A stretch of DNA of 64,000 nt from Allomuricauda sp. (lineage in GTDB: Bacteria > Bacteroidota > Bacteroidia > Flavobacteriales > Flavobacteriaceae): assembly GCF_013911645.1 (NCBI RefSeq), contig NZ_JACESV010000001.1, positions 1 to 64,000 of the forward strand. Reading direction: 5' to 3'. Position 1 is the stretch's first letter; every line of letters starts with the position of its first letter. The notes beneath the pieces are model-generated. The model was not told the origin of the DNA. It was given only the letters and a program-made list of their open reading frames with translations, and did no database searches. Shown piece by piece: positions 32,644 to 40,877 of the stretch. The translations under genes were made by a program, and so were the position numbers.

Positions 32644-34596
32644 TTATTCACCAAGTGACCATTTAAGCTCCACATTGGAGTTAGCGGGGGAAACCCTAAC
32701 GTATCCTTGCATTTCTTGGTGCAGTGCAGAACAGAAATCTGTACAATAGAATGGCCATACCCCAACTTTTTTAGGCTCCCAAACCGAAGTTTTGGTCTGT
32801 CCAGGCATAACCAAAAGCTCGGAGGTGTTTTGTCCTATCATGGCAAAACCGTGCGGAACATCAAAATCCTGTTCGTGGTTGGTAATATGGAAGTATACCT
32901 TGTCACCAACCTTGATACCTTCAATGTTGTCCGGGGTAAAGTGACTTCTAATGGTGGACATATATACATGTACCTCGTTTCCTTCGCGTACCACTTTAGA
33001 GTCGGTGGGGGATAATACGGCATAGGGGTGTTTGTTCTCATCCAATCTATATATTTTCTTGGATTTTGGTGCCAAAATCTCAGCTGGGATTCCTGCGGCA
33101 TAGTGAGGTTCACCATGCGTGGGGAAGTCATAGATTAACTCCATTTTTTCTCCAGAGATGTCGTAAATCTGGGCTGAGTGTTCCATTTCGGGTCCTGTGG
33201 GCAAGTACCTGTCTTTGGTAATCTTGTTTAGTGCCACAACATATTTGCCGAAAGGTTTTCTGGAGTTCCCTCCGGGAATCATCAAGTGACCTACGGAATA
33301 GTATGTAGGTTTCCTGTCAATAACCTCCCAAGTTCCTAATTTCCATTTTACCACTTCGGAAGAGATAAAGAAAGTAGTGTATGCATTTCCTTCATCGTCG
33401 AACTCAGTGTGCAATGGCCCTAATCCGCCACTTTTTACCTGACCTGCCAGCACATCTTCAAATTTGAGAATTGGAATGCCGTAGGCTTCTCCATCAAATT
33501 TTTCGCCTTCAATGGCGGCAATCATTTTATCAAAGGAGTGTACAGTCAAGTCTGCTGACAATTTACCGTTACCAATAATATACTGTCCGGAGGGATCTAC
33601 ATCGCAACCGTGGGGAGATTTTGGGGTGGGCAAAAAGTAAACAGCCCCGGGAACTTTTAATGGATCTACCGTCAACACCTCTTTTTTCATGGTAGTGGTA
33701 GCTGTATGGGTACTTTCATCGTATATATTGTGGGCGTATTCGGCGGGCACCTTGGTACCTCCGCCATTGTTCACATATTCCTCAATTTTCTTCCAGTTGA
33801 CGGCGGCAATAAAATCCTTGTCGTTTTGAGAGGAATTTACCTCTTGAAGGGTGTGTGCCTCTTCTGTGTTATAGGTAGTGAAGAAGAACCAACCATGGGA
33901 TTTTCCCCTTCCTGGATGGGAAAGATCATAGTTGAAACCGGGCATCATCAACTGGAATTTGATGTCCATGTGACCGTGTTCCGGGTCTACGCTGATAAAG
34001 GACAACGACCCTTTAAAATTGCTTTTGTATTCATTGATGGGGATGTCCCTTTGCGGAATGGGGACAGAGAAACGGGTTCCTGCCACTACATATTCCGTGT
34101 TTTCCGTGATAAAAGAAGAACTGTGGTTACCGGCACTATTTGGTACCTCAATGATTTCTTCGGTCTCAAAAGTGCTAAGGCTGATACGTGCAATTCTGGG
34201 GGTATTGTTCCCATTGATAAAAATCCAACGTCCATCCAATTCTCCATTGGTCTGTGATATGTCAGGGTGGTGGGCATCGTCCCAAGGCACAAAACCATGG
34301 GAAGTGTTGAGCATCGGTTTGGTTTCTTCGGAGTAGCCATAACCTGATGTTGGAAATTGCGAGAATACCGGAATTTCCTTGAACATTCGTCCGGAAGGCA
34401 ATCCGTAAACAGTAAGGTTTCCGCTATAACCGCCCGACATAAAGGCGTAAAATTCGTCCTGCTCACCCGGAGCTACGTATACTTTTTCGGCAGCACTGGA
34501 CGACAGCGCACCGTTCGAACTTTGGTTTTGTTGGCCGCATGAAACCAGTAATAAGGTTGCTCCCAGGGCCGTGATTAAATGACTATAGATTTTCAT
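32644..34596 (-). CDS. nosZ: Clade II (Sec-type) nitrous oxide reductase
   Basis: A 650-residue periplasmic copper enzyme that reduces nitrous oxide to dinitrogen. The leader is a lipoprotein/Sec-type signal (LLLVSC, Cys20) and not the twin-arginine leader of clade I, so this is the atypical clade. The C-terminal cupredoxin domain holds CuA ligands Cys618, Cys622, His626 and Met629 in FYCTDFCSALHQEMQGY and the His of VPHGFAM. The N-terminal seven-bladed propeller supplies CuZ histidines such as those in DDAHHPD and PKSPHGCDVDP. It is preceded by the fasciclin and cytochrome c genes and followed by the maturation genes. Confidence 0.96.
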   Translation of the reverse strand: MKIYSHLITALGATLLLVSCGQQNQSSNGALSSSAAEKVYVAPGEQDEFYAFMSGGYSGNLTVYGLPSGRMFKEIPVFSQFPTSGYGYSEETKPMLNTSHGFVPWDDAHHPDISQTNGELDGRWIFINGNNTPRIARISLSTFETEEIIEVPNSAGNHSSSFITENTEYVVAGTRFSVPIPQRDIPINEYKSNFKGSLSFISVDPEHGHMDIKFQLMMPGFNYDLSHPGRGKSHGWFFFTTYNTEEAHTLQEVNSSQNDKDFIAAVNWKKIEEYVNNGGGTKVPAEYAHNIYDESTHTATTTMKKEVLTVDPLKVPGAVYFLPTPKSPHGCDVDPSGQYIIGNGKLSADLTVHSFDKMIAAIEGEKFDGEAYGIPILKFEDVLAGQVKSGGLGPLHTEFDDEGNAYTTFFISSEVVKWKLGTWEVIDRKPTYYSVGHLMIPGGNSRKPFGKYVVALNKITKDRYLPTGPEMEHSAQIYDISGEKMELIYDFPTHGEPHYAAGIPAEILAPKSKKIYRLDENKHPYAVLSPTDSKVVREGNEVHVYMSTIRSHFTPDNIEGIKVGDKVYFHITNHEQDFDVPHGFAMIGQNTSELLVMPGQTKTSVWEPKKVGVWPFYCTDFCSALHQEMQGYVRVSPANSNVELKWSLGE

Positions 34597-34621
34597 TGTA
34601 TTAGTTTTTGTGTTATACTTA

Positions 34622-35203
34622 TTATTGAGTAGGAGGTAGGATTACCTTGTCCACTACATGGACGATTCCGTTTCCTGCCGTTATACTTGCAATTATTTTG
34701 GCACCGCCCACATAAACCTCGTTATCCTTTACCTCAACGGCTACATTTTGATCATTGGCCTGGCCCAATTTTTTGAAATTCATCAAAAATTCTTTGGAAT
34801 AGTTCCCAGGGGTTACATGGTATTTAAGGATATTGGCCAGGGCATCTTTGTTTTCTGGCTTCAATAGGTCTTCCACGGTACCTTCGGGCAGTGCATCAAA
34901 AGCAGCATTGGTAGGAGCGAAAACCATTAGTGGGCCAGCATTGACCAGTACGTTTTCCAAATCTGCTGCTTGAACAGCGGCAACAAGTGTGGTGTGGTCC
35001 GCTGATTCCAAGGCTATTTGCAGGACATTGGGCGTGGATTCGTCATCGGCTATAAAGGCTTGCCCTTTGTTGTTTTCCGAATTAATAATGGCCTCGTTTT
35101 GACTGGAGTCCGTTGTTTTGTTTTGAGACTTGTTTTTACAACTGCTGATAAGTGTGAACAGTGAAAACAATCCCATCATACTGAGTTTAATGGACGATTT
35201 CAT
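34622..35203 (-). CDS. Fasciclin-domain lipoprotein
   Basis: A 193-residue exported protein with a lipobox-like LISSC (Cys22) and one fasciclin (FAS1/beta-Ig-H3) domain from about 60 to 190. The domain includes HTTLVAAVQAADLENVL, GPLMVFAPTNAAFDALP, ILKYHVTPGNYS and NGIVHVVDKVILPP. Fasciclin domains mediate adhesion or protein contacts. The location between a cytochrome c gene and nosZ is unexpected; perhaps it scaffolds the lipoprotein NosZ and its electron donor at the membrane, which is inference. Confidence 0.85.
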   Translation of the reverse strand: MKSSIKLSMMGLFSLFTLISSCKNKSQNKTTDSSQNEAIINSENNKGQAFIADDESTPNVLQIALESADHTTLVAAVQAADLENVLVNAGPLMVFAPTNAAFDALPEGTVEDLLKPENKDALANILKYHVTPGNYSKEFLMNFKKLGQANDQNVAVEVKDNEVYVGGAKIIASITAGNGIVHVVDKVILPPTQ

Positions 35204-35208
35204 AACGT

Positions 35209-35721
35209 TTATTCTAAGGTTCTAAAATATTCAAGAACTGCCCTGGCCTGTTCCTCAGTCAATCCTTGGTTGGCCATGGGAGATCCGTTGAACTCTTGGA
35301 GAAGATCTTTTGCCAAGGGATCTTCTTTCACCATGTTCTCAGGGTTCAAGATCATGTTCATCACCCATTCCGGGGTTCTTCTTTCCAATATTCCATTAGG
35401 AGCTGGTCCAATGAATTTTTTACCGATCCTGTGGCAGGCCAAGCACATTTGGTCATATACTTTTTTACCGTTTTCCGCCATGGCTTGGTCAATTTCTGCC
35501 GATAATTCAACAGATGTAATGGGGCCAACCCCCTTTGTGGTCATGTCCACTCGCTCAGAAGGTTTAACTTCATCAGTGGAGCTGGTTTCGGCCGGCTGTT
35601 CTGTTTGAGCCTTTTTGCGTTGTACGCTAAAGCCTTCCTCTTTTTTTTCCTCTTTCTTTCCACCGCAACTAATCATAATAAGGGCGAAGAGCAGGGCCAT
35701 ACTTTTTACTATTGCTTTCAT
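35209..35721 (-). CDS. Monoheme class I cytochrome c lipoprotein
   Basis: A 170-residue lipoprotein (lipobox MISC, Cys19) with a long charged, Lys/Glu-rich linker (about 20-65) and a C-terminal cytochrome c domain. The heme-attachment motif is CLACH (Cys93, Cys96, His97), and a likely axial Met lies in NGSPMANQ. It heads the nos operon, so it is the probable electron donor to NosZ, taking the role of the NosR/cytochrome bc1 route used elsewhere. The linker would let it reach from the membrane to its partner. Confidence 0.9.
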   Translation of the reverse strand: MKAIVKSMALLFALIMISCGGKKEEKKEEGFSVQRKKAQTEQPAETSSTDEVKPSERVDMTTKGVGPITSVELSAEIDQAMAENGKKVYDQMCLACHRIGKKFIGPAPNGILERRTPEWVMNMILNPENMVKEDPLAKDLLQEFNGSPMANQGLTEEQARAVLEYFRTLE

Positions 35722-35746
35722 GTGATCAATGGTTAAAATTTCGTTT

Positions 35747-35754
35747 CAAAAGTA
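35747..35754 (-). promoter_or_regulatory. Promoter -7 element of the cytochrome c/nosZ operon
   Basis: The minus strand reads TACTTTTG, matching TAnnTTTG, 25 bases before the cytochrome c start codon at 35721. No clear TTTG -33 box is present, which would suit an activator-dependent promoter. Confidence 0.45.
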
Positions 35755-35795
35755 TATAGTGGCATAGACCTATAACATGATATTAATCATAAAAA

Positions 35796-35809
35796 GGATA
35801 AAAATGTCT
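35796..35809. promoter_or_regulatory. Degenerate Rrf2-type dyad between nos operon and second rrf2 gene
   Basis: GGATAAAAATGTCT keeps 11 of 14 positions of the GGACAAAATTGTCC dyad found at 26338 and 26851. It lies about 45 bases upstream of the nos -7 box and 28 bases before the rrf2 start at 35838. Confidence 0.4.
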
Positions 35810-35837
35810 TTTAATCTTTGCTTAACATTTTGATGCC

Positions 35838-36269
35838 ATGCTTTCCAATTCATCCAAATATGCCATAAAAGGGGTACTCTATTTAGCTTTGAACTCCGAT
35901 GAGAACCATAAGGTCATGGTCAGGGATATTTTTGAGGTAGTGCATGTACCGGAAGCTTATTTGGCAAAATTATTACAGGAACTATCCCGACATGGTGTCA
36001 TATCATCGACCCGGGGACCAAAAGGAGGTTTCTATTTGAGTGAAGATGACCGAAGGCGTACCTTAATGGATATTGTAAGGGTAATCGATGGTGAAAAGCG
36101 TGTGCACTCCTGCGTCATGGGTATGAGAAACTGTGATATGGACAACCCCTGTGTGCTTCATAAACTTGTAGGGGCCAATAAGTCTAAATTTATCAGCGTT
36201 CTGGAAAATACGACCATTCTGGACTTGGTTGATGGCAAACAGAACATTGAGGAGTTTTTCCCATTATAG
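35838..36269 (+). CDS. Second Rrf2-family iron-sulfur regulator
   Basis: A 143-residue winged-helix regulator, divergent from the cytochrome c/nosZ operon. The DNA-binding part (about 1-80) contains VRDIFEVVHVPEAYLAKLLQELSRHG and the wing STRGPKGGFYLSED. Cysteines Cys92, Cys99 and Cys105 have the same spacing as in the Rrf2 protein at 26370-26807, so both should carry an iron-sulfur cluster. Its position makes it the likely regulator of nosZ expression in response to NO or low oxygen. Confidence 0.9.
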   Translation: MLSNSSKYAIKGVLYLALNSDENHKVMVRDIFEVVHVPEAYLAKLLQELSRHGVISSTRGPKGGFYLSEDDRRRTLMDIVRVIDGEKRVHSCVMGMRNCDMDNPCVLHKLVGANKSKFISVLENTTILDLVDGKQNIEEFFPL

Positions 36270-36286
36270 TCCAGAACTGCCTATAG

Positions 36287-36874
36287 TTAGGTTTCTTTTT
36301 TAAGATTTTGGATCGCTTTAAAATCTTCTAGTGTATTAATGTTCCATACTGACTTGGAGTGGGACTTGGGCACATCAATGGTTTTTGTACGCATTGCTGC
36401 CAGCAGTTTTAGCAAGCCCAGCTTTTCCTCATCAATGGCTTCCTTAAAACAAGCTATGCCACTTTTTCTGTAGATACCGATCAATGGCATAGGTACATCT
36501 TCATGTTGTACGATAAAGCCATCATGCTCATCATCAATTCCATCAATTAAAACACCAATGGTTTCCTTGCTCAATAAAGGGGTGTCACAGGCAACAACAA
36601 GGTTAAACTCGGTACTTGAGTGGACCAGACCAGTATAAATGCCGCCTATGGGGCCAAGACAGGGAATCAGGTCAGCGTGCCTTGTTACGCCCAAACTATC
36701 CAATTTTTGATTGTTTGATATGATGAGGACATTTTCAGCACATTGTTTTACTGTTTCTAAAATATGGGAGATGAAAGGTTTGCCCTCAAGCATCAAAAAA
36801 GCCTTATCCTTGCCCATACGGGTACTTTTTCCACCCGCTAAAACAATGCCCGTCAAATTTGAAGGATTCAGCAT
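36287..36874 (-). CDS. mobA: Molybdenum cofactor guanylyltransferase
   Basis: A 195-residue nucleotidyltransferase that links GMP to molybdopterin to give the MGD cofactor used by nitrate reductase and its relatives. The signature LAGGKSTRMGKDKAFL lies at about 12-27. The metal-site aspartate is in VVACDTPLL, and GPIGGIYTGL is conserved. Its start overlaps the end of the small upstream gene by seven bases, so the two are co-translated. It is convergent with rrf2, 17 bases apart. Confidence 0.92.
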   Translation of the reverse strand: MLNPSNLTGIVLAGGKSTRMGKDKAFLMLEGKPFISHILETVKQCAENVLIISNNQKLDSLGVTRHADLIPCLGPIGGIYTGLVHSSTEFNLVVACDTPLLSKETIGVLIDGIDDEHDGFIVQHEDVPMPLIGIYRKSGIACFKEAIDEEKLGLLKLLAAMRTKTIDVPKSHSKSVWNINTLEDFKAIQNLKKET

Positions 36875-37245
36875 TCGGTAGTGCTACTTTTTGGGTTGGG
36901 ATAATTGTCCGATTGGTCCTCGGTAGTGTTGTCCAAGCAAGCAAAATCCTTTTCAACCAATAACGAAAGCTGTTTTCCGTTGGGTAAATCCATTATGCCG
37001 CTAAAACCAACCTTATCCGAAATGTCCCATCCCGATTGTTTCTTATCGGCCAGGTACAGGGTAATGGTATTTTCCTCAAAAGAGGCCTCTAGGCTATCAA
37101 TGCCTTTCTTTGCTTTTAGCACATAACTGAATACACTGTGACCAAAATCTGTGGTTTCCTTGTACAATCCTGTTTTGCAGAAGGTTTCCACTTCGGTCTT
37201 CGTCAATCTGTACCGTATCGAATTTCCTTTTATCCTAATCTTCAT
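36868..37245 (-). CDS. Small conserved protein coupled to mobA, DUF7009-like
   Basis: A 125-residue soluble protein. The ATG at 37245 begins MKIRIKGNSIRYRLTKTEVE; an in-frame start at 37320 adds a poorly ordered leader and was rejected. The sequence is beta-rich (HSVFSYVLKAKKG, NTITLYLADKKQSGW) and ends in a polar Cys/Asn tail. It resembles DUF7009-type proteins of Bacteroidota; no function is known to me. Overlap with mobA suggests a link to molybdenum cofactor or nitrate metabolism. Confidence 0.65.
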   Translation of the reverse strand: MKIRIKGNSIRYRLTKTEVETFCKTGLYKETTDFGHSVFSYVLKAKKGIDSLEASFEENTITLYLADKKQSGWDISDKVGFSGIMDLPNGKQLSLLVEKDFACLDNTTEDQSDNYPNPKSSTTEC

Positions 37246-37414
37246 ACGTTTCTTTTTTGGTATTGTCCAAATTGTAATTATTGATGATCTGGTAAATATT
37301 GGTTTCTGCCAGCAAATCAAAACTTACATTTCTTTTTTGTTATAATCATTCAAAAACAGGTGTTCTTTGATAAGTTATATCCCTGAATCAAAAAAAATAC
37401 ATTACATTTTACAC

Positions 37415-37427
37415 GTAAATATATCAA
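37415..37427. promoter_or_regulatory. GTAAATATATCAA motif before the carboxylesterase gene
   Basis: This 13-base sequence is repeated exactly at 40710-40722 before the arsR-type gene. It ends 15 bases before the esterase start codon. It may be an ArsR-family half-site, but A+T-rich sequence makes chance matches easier. Confidence 0.35.
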
Positions 37428-37442
37428 CTAAACAAGCTAAAA

Positions 37443-39059
37443 ATGAAATTAAAAGAATTACTCTTTTTATCCCTAGTTGTAATAGGGATGGGTTCTTTAC
37501 ATGCACAAACCGAAGTTATAACCGGCGCAGATGTCGCTGTTACCGATACCGAATCGGGAAAGGTCCGGGGATTTATCCAAAATGGAATATATACCTACAA
37601 AGGGATTCCCTACGCAAGCGCGGAACGCTTTTTGCCCGCCCAGAAAGTTGAACCTTGGGAAGGCGTAAGGAGTTCGACCATGTACGGCCCCGTTGCTCCC
37701 TTGATGACACCCACTACAGAGGTTCGGGATGAACCTGAATTTGTTTTTGACCACGATTGGGGCTACACCAGCGAAGATTGTCTTCGTCTTAACGTTTGGA
37801 CCCCGAGCATTGATGATAATAAGAAAAGGCCCGTACTTTTTTGGTTGCATGGGGGCGGGTTCACTGCAGGGTCCAGTCAAGAACTGCCATCCTATCATGG
37901 CGAAAACCTGAGCAATAAGGGTGATGTTGTAGTTGTTTCCATTAACCATAGATTAAACATACTGGGCTTTTTGGATCTATCAGCCTATGGCGATAAGTAC
38001 AAGGAATCGGCCAATAACAGTATGTTGGACATTGTTGCCGCTTTGGAATGGGTGAAAAGCAATATTTCCAATTTTGGTGGCGACCCAAACAATATTACCA
38101 TTTTTGGTCAGTCCGGGGGAGGAGCCAAAGTAAATACATTGATGGCCATGCCCAGGGCTAAGGGACTGTTTCATAAAGCAATTAACCAAAGTGGGTCGTT
38201 CAGGGGCAGTTTGTCCAAAAAGGAAACCACAAGGGCCATTGCAGCAGAGGTACTGAACCAACTTTCGCTATCCGAAGACCAGGTGGACAGTCTTCAAACC
38301 ATCCCGTTCGATAGATTAAGCGCAGCGGGAACAGCAGCCTTGCAAAAAGTAGCCGAGCAAATGAATGCCAAAGGTATTGTTCCTGTGGGATTGAGCCTCA
38401 ATTGGGGGCCAAGTATGGATGGGAATGTACTTCCGCACGATTTAATGTCCGACGAAGCATTCGAACTTTCCAAAGATATTCCCTTGATGTTGGGAACCAC
38501 AAAAAATGAATTTACACCATTTATGAACGGACGTTTTTTCCAAGCATCCGAAGAAGAAGTGATGGCCCATATAAAGGAAACGTACAAGGACAAGGCAGAT
38601 GATTATGTGGCAGCTGTAAAGAAAGCATACCCTAACGATACCAGACCATCCGACCTGTTGGACATAGATGCCACATTTAGGCCAGGGGCCGTTTTCCAGG
38701 CCAACAAAAAGTCAGAATTGAATGGCGGGGCATCCGTTTATATGTTTATGTTCACATGGCAATCCCCTGTTTTTGATGGTAAGTATAAAGCCCTGCATTG
38801 CATGGAACTTCCTTTTGTTTTTGATAATATTGAACGTGCCCGACAAATGACAGGTGGTGGACAGGAAGCCCATGTACTTGCCAATAAAATGAGCAGTGCC
38901 TGGATCAATTTTGCGAAAACAGGAAACCCGAACCACAATGGATTGCCGCAGTGGCCTGAATATACCCCAGAGGATACACCTACCATGTTTTTTGACAATA
39001 CTTGTGAGGTAAAGCCACAGCACGACAAAGAGTTTTTGGCCCTGATGGCGGAGATGTAA
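37443..39059 (+). CDS. Type B carboxylesterase (para-nitrobenzyl-esterase-like)
   Basis: A 538-residue exported esterase with a signal peptide ending LHAQ. The alpha/beta-hydrolase triad is Ser224 in FGQSGGG, Glu356 in TTKNEFT and His452 in KALHCMELPF. The oxyanion segment HGGGFTAGSS and the N-terminal YKGIPYA(S) are characteristic. The length matches carboxylesterase/lipase family B. The natural ester is unknown. It stands alone on the plus strand, with a palindromic repeat and a terminator behind it. Confidence 0.9.
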   Translation: MKLKELLFLSLVVIGMGSLHAQTEVITGADVAVTDTESGKVRGFIQNGIYTYKGIPYASAERFLPAQKVEPWEGVRSSTMYGPVAPLMTPTTEVRDEPEFVFDHDWGYTSEDCLRLNVWTPSIDDNKKRPVLFWLHGGGFTAGSSQELPSYHGENLSNKGDVVVVSINHRLNILGFLDLSAYGDKYKESANNSMLDIVAALEWVKSNISNFGGDPNNITIFGQSGGGAKVNTLMAMPRAKGLFHKAINQSGSFRGSLSKKETTRAIAAEVLNQLSLSEDQVDSLQTIPFDRLSAAGTAALQKVAEQMNAKGIVPVGLSLNWGPSMDGNVLPHDLMSDEAFELSKDIPLMLGTTKNEFTPFMNGRFFQASEEEVMAHIKETYKDKADDYVAAVKKAYPNDTRPSDLLDIDATFRPGAVFQANKKSELNGGASVYMFMFTWQSPVFDGKYKALHCMELPFVFDNIERARQMTGGGQEAHVLANKMSSAWINFAKTGNPNHNGLPQWPEYTPEDTPTMFFDNTCEVKPQHDKEFLALMAEM

Positions 39060-39173
39060 AAGCGATCCAAGGTTTAATCAAAACACATCATAAAAATAAC
39101 TACAAACTTGAGTTCGATTATGGTTATGAAATTAAATATACTGAAAAATCAGTTTTTTATACATTCAAAGACT

Positions 39174-39252
39174 GTGTCACTTCGAGAGCAGTCGAGAAGG
39201 CTTTTAAATTTTCGAACTGTTAAATAGATCTCGACTGCGCTCGACCTGACAC
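39174..39252. repeat. REP-like extragenic palindrome
   Basis: A long imperfect inverted repeat: GTGTCACTTCGAGAGCAGTC (39174-39193, continuing GAGA) pairs with TCTCGACTGCGCTCGACCTG (39229-39248, continuing ACAC) around a 30-base A+T-rich centre. The core CTCGACTGCGCTCGA is a type of intergenic palindrome I have met repeatedly in Flavobacteriia genomes. No second copy was noticed in this window. Confidence 0.6.
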
Positions 39253-39304
39253 TTTGAAGTTAAAACTCTGAATTTACTCTTCATTAACAATCGAACTTAG
39301 GTTA

Positions 39305-39336
39305 CAAGCATGGATAACCGTCCATGCTTGTTTTTT
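39305..39336 (+). terminator. Strong rho-independent terminator
   Basis: CAAGCATGGA (39305-39314) and TCCATGCTTG (39321-39330) form a perfect ten-base stem with a six-base loop, followed by six T. It ends plus-strand transcription from the esterase gene just before the convergent luciferase-like gene. Confidence 0.85.
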
Positions 39337-39337
39337 A

Positions 39338-40381
39338 CTACTCCACAGTAGATGTTTTGTGGACTTTGGAACTTTCATTGATCTCCATCATAATCTCCGC
39401 GAATAGTTCAGCCGATTTTATTCGGTCTTCGGCACTGTACATTATGGATGAAACCATTAGTTCATCAACCTGTGTTTCGTCAATAAAGCCCTGAACCTGT
39501 TTTTTTACCGTTTCCTTGCTACCTACAAATGAGTATCGCGTCATTTGCATAATGGCAGGGTGCTGTCGTACCTCTTGTAAACTCGCGCTCATTTCGGTAG
39601 GAGGTTCTATAAACTCGCTTTGGGTCCCCGACAAAATATTGATGACCATTCTTAAGGCCGATGTATACAAACGTTCAGCTTCCTTGTCGGTATCGGCTAT
39701 GATCACGTTGATACCAGCAATAACATAAGGTTCTTGTAATACTTCCGAAGGTTGAAACTGCTCCCTATAAATTTCTAGGGCATTGAAGAGTTGGGCCGTT
39801 GCAAAATGACTGGCAAAGGCGTAGGGCAATCCTTTTTGGGCGGCCAATCGAGCACTGCTGGTACTTGAACCAAGAATGTAGATGGGCACATCAACCCCTT
39901 CGGCCAAGGTTACCCTAACTTTGGATGTTTTGTTGTCGGTTGAAAAATAGTTCTGAATTTTTTCAATATCGCTCGGAAAAGAATGCGTAGCCTCAATAAA
40001 CCCCGGATTAATGGCACGGGCCGTTTGTTGGTCGGTGCCCGGTGCCCTGCCCAAACCTAGATCAATACGGTTCGGGAACAAATTCCCCAAGGTCCCGAAT
40101 TTTTCGGCAACAACAAAAGGGGAGTGGTTGGGCAACATTACCCCACCCGAACCTACACGTAAAGTAGAGGTGTGCTGGGCCACATGGCCAATTAAAATTT
40201 CGGGGGCACTACTGGTAATGGCGGGCATGTTGTGGTGTTCTGCAAACCACATCCGTTCATACCCCAAAGTCTCGGCTTTTTGGGCTAGGGCTACCGTGTT
40301 TTTATAAACTTGGTTAATAGAGCTTCCTTTAGGAAGAACGGCCAGTTCCAGAATAGAGTACGCTATTTTTTTTGAATTCAT
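39338..40381 (-). CDS. LLM-class flavin-dependent oxidoreductase
   Basis: A 347-residue luciferase-like monooxygenase with the single-domain TIM barrel. Family features are YERMWFAEHHNMPAITSSAPEI near residues 40-61, RVGSGGVMLPNHSPFVVAEKFGTL and RIDLGLGRAPGTD, the last two being the MsnO8-type signature. These enzymes use reduced FMN, but the substrate cannot be read. The ArsR-family gene 36 bases upstream on the same strand probably regulates it. Confidence 0.9.
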   Translation of the reverse strand: MNSKKIAYSILELAVLPKGSSINQVYKNTVALAQKAETLGYERMWFAEHHNMPAITSSAPEILIGHVAQHTSTLRVGSGGVMLPNHSPFVVAEKFGTLGNLFPNRIDLGLGRAPGTDQQTARAINPGFIEATHSFPSDIEKIQNYFSTDNKTSKVRVTLAEGVDVPIYILGSSTSSARLAAQKGLPYAFASHFATAQLFNALEIYREQFQPSEVLQEPYVIAGINVIIADTDKEAERLYTSALRMVINILSGTQSEFIEPPTEMSASLQEVRQHPAIMQMTRYSFVGSKETVKKQVQGFIDETQVDELMVSSIMYSAEDRIKSAELFAEIMMEINESSKVHKTSTVE

Positions 40382-40417
40382 ATATTTATATGTATCGATG
40401 TATTGTCGAAATAAAAA

Positions 40418-40687
40418 TTAAAGTTTTTTGAGGGCTTTCAAGTAGTTTTCCATCACATCTTTGTTGAGTGAATAAAAATAGAACCGTCCCTCTTTTTGAG
40501 GTTCGATCAATTCAGCATCCACCAATTTTTTTATATGATGGCTTACAGATGGTTGCGATAGATTAAGTGATGCAGTAATCGTGCTACATTCAAGTTTGTC
40601 ATCACAACATTGGATTGCTTGAAGAATCTTCAAACGATTGACATCGCTCAAAGCCTTTGATATTTTTTCTACTTGCTTAAGGTTCAA
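40418..40687 (-). CDS. ArsR-family winged-helix regulator
   Basis: An 89-residue regulator consisting almost wholly of the winged helix: LSDVNRLKILQAIQCC, then recognition helix LNLSQPSVSHHIKKLVDAELI and wing KEGRFYFYSLN. Cys27 and Cys28 (QCCDDKLEC) could bind metal or a thiol-reactive ligand, but the classic ArsR CVC site is not present. It lies directly upstream of the LLM oxidoreductase gene. A dyad TATTGA-N14-TCAATA (40699-40724) sits before it and may be its own operator. Confidence 0.9.
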   Translation of the reverse strand: MNLKQVEKISKALSDVNRLKILQAIQCCDDKLECSTITASLNLSQPSVSHHIKKLVDAELIEPQKEGRFYFYSLNKDVMENYLKALKKL

Positions 40688-40698
40688 AACGAATTATA

Positions 40699-40724
40699 TA
40701 TTGAAACATGTAAATATATCAATA
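40699..40724. promoter_or_regulatory. Candidate ArsR operator TATTGA-N14-TCAATA
   Basis: Perfect six-base arms lie 11 bases before the arsR-type start codon. The right part contains GTAAATATATCAA, identical to 37415-37427 before the carboxylesterase. A related A+T-rich sequence overlaps the start of the LLM oxidoreductase gene at about 40376-40391. Confidence 0.4.
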
Positions 40725-40877
40725 AATATAATTGTGACAATGGTGGAGGGTGTAATTCTGGGCAAAACATCTCTTTTGGGGGAGACAATAGGATATCCAA
40801 AGTATGATAAAACAATCCGATGTACCATTGAAAAAGCTCCTAATGCCTCCAATATCTTCCAAAAGAAACTTGGAAAT

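Noticed and set aside
33706..34257. 183-codon plus-strand frame opposite nosZ
   Set aside because: It is antisense to propeller coding sequence of nosZ that is clearly conserved.
36270..36286. Possible terminator between rrf2 and mobA
   Set aside because: Only a short T run and no stable stem could be found in the 17-base convergent spacer.
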